A stretch of 7,050 nt of DNA. Source: Pseudomonas sp. (GTDB taxonomy: Bacteria; Pseudomonadota; Gammaproteobacteria; Pseudomonadales; Pseudomonadaceae). The stretch is taken from NCBI GenBank assembly GCA_026398835.1, contig JAPLSD010000602.1:1-7050 (forward strand), in the 5' to 3' direction. Each line of letters begins with the position of its first letter. Position 1 is the first letter of the stretch. The notes below the pieces were generated by a model. That model was not told the origin of the DNA. It saw nothing but the letters and a program-made list of their open reading frames with translations, and did no database searches. Shown piece after piece: positions 6,612-7,050 of this stretch. The translations under genes and the position numbers were made by a program.

Positions 6612-7050
6612 TCAGTTTTTTAGCAGTCGATAAACCCGCTCATCCAGGCGTGAGACACCGCTCTGGAGGAACTTCCAGCTCTCACCGAGGACGTCTCGCT
6701 CTTCCTCGACTCGAAGCTGCCAATGATCGCCAAGCAGGCTTCTTGTTTCAGCATCGACCACCGCAAAGGGTGGCCCGCTCATTTGCATCTGGTCGTAGTC
6801 CAGCGTAATCAGCAAACCCTGACACCCCGATGGCAAGATCTGGTTCAGATGAGCAGCGTATCGCTCGCGCATTTCCGGCGGCAAGGCAATCAGCGCTGCC
6901 CGGTCGTACACCGCTGCGCAATCAGCTACATCCTCAGCGCTCAAGGCAAAGAAGTCCCCACACCACAATGCAATAGAGCCCACTTGATAGAGTGTGAAAG
7001 CGCCCCGCTGGCTTATCTGTGGCTCAAGCTGCTGATCGCTGAAAAAATCC
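6612..7050 (-). CDS. tpm: Thiopurine S-methyltransferase, C-terminal part (runs off the window)
   Basis: The last ~146 codons of a SAM-dependent methyltransferase; about 70 N-terminal residues, including the first SAM-binding motif, lie beyond the right edge. The reading frame is open to base 7050. Family marks include QLEPQ, a [13 protein letters not shown] strand, the [22 protein letters not shown] segment and [19 protein letters not shown], which continue the TPMT fold. Bacterial TPMT methylates thiopurines and, in pseudomonads, selenium and tellurium oxyanion-derived compounds, and has been linked to tellurite resistance. It faces htpX tail to tail with a shared terminator. A GTG at 6981-6983 is internal and should not be taken as the start. 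The function of this copy is inferred from family. Confidence 0.93.
   Translation of the reverse strand, partial: DFFSDQQLEPQISQRGAFTLYQVGSIALWCGDFFALSAEDVADCAAVYDRAALIALPPEMRERYAAHLNQILPSGCQGLLITLDYDQMQMSGPPFAVVDAETRSLLGDHWQLRVEEERDVLGESWKFLQSGVSRLDERVYRLLKN

Noticed and set aside
6612..6983. tpm as a complete 123-codon gene starting at GTG 6983
   Set aside because: The same frame continues open to the window edge with TPMT-like sequence (QLEPQ and following), so the gene is cut by the window and not short.

Overview
This is a chromosomal segment from a fluorescent-type Pseudomonas. I base that on gene content and order recalled from Pseudomonas genomes (sagS - ospR - gpx - msrB - alaA - htpX - tpm, matching the P. 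aeruginosa PA2824-PA2832 neighbourhood) and on the moderately GC-rich coding style. It is conserved core genome. I see no insertion sequence, phage, tRNA, CRISPR array or other sign of recent transfer, and no previously undescribed system. The most interesting material is regulatory.

Layout. (1) About 80-2416, plus strand: a SagS-like hybrid histidine kinase with two membrane segments, HAMP, HisKA, HATPase, a degenerate receiver and a C-terminal receiver. (2) 2400-3885, minus strand: a peroxide and oxidised-protein defence block, read in the order msrB (methionine-R-sulfoxide reductase), gpx (glutathione-peroxidase-like thiol peroxidase), ospR (MarR/OhrR-type thiol redox sensor). gpx and ospR overlap by ATGA. 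The AT-rich 146-bp gap upstream of gpx carries a candidate promoter covered by two OhrR-like palindromes, and an 8-bp tandem repeat. (3) 4109-5320, plus strand, divergent from msrB: an AlaA-type alanine aminotransferase, followed by a strong 12-bp hairpin. (4) 5638-6525, plus strand: HtpX membrane zinc protease, preceded by a promoter that reads as both sigma-70 and sigma-32, and followed by a perfect bidirectional terminator. (5) 6612-7050, minus strand: the C-terminal two thirds of thiopurine/chalcogen S-methyltransferase, running off the window edge.

How the parts fit. gpx-ospR looks like an autoregulated module: OspR would sit on the two boxes, release on thiol oxidation, and de-repress the peroxidase and itself. 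MsrB repairs oxidised methionine in the same stress, and HtpX handles misfolded membrane proteins. SagS (phosphorelay and biofilm switching) and AlaA (alanine synthesis) are conserved neighbours without an obvious direct link. Gene names rest on motifs plus remembered synteny; no database search was possible.
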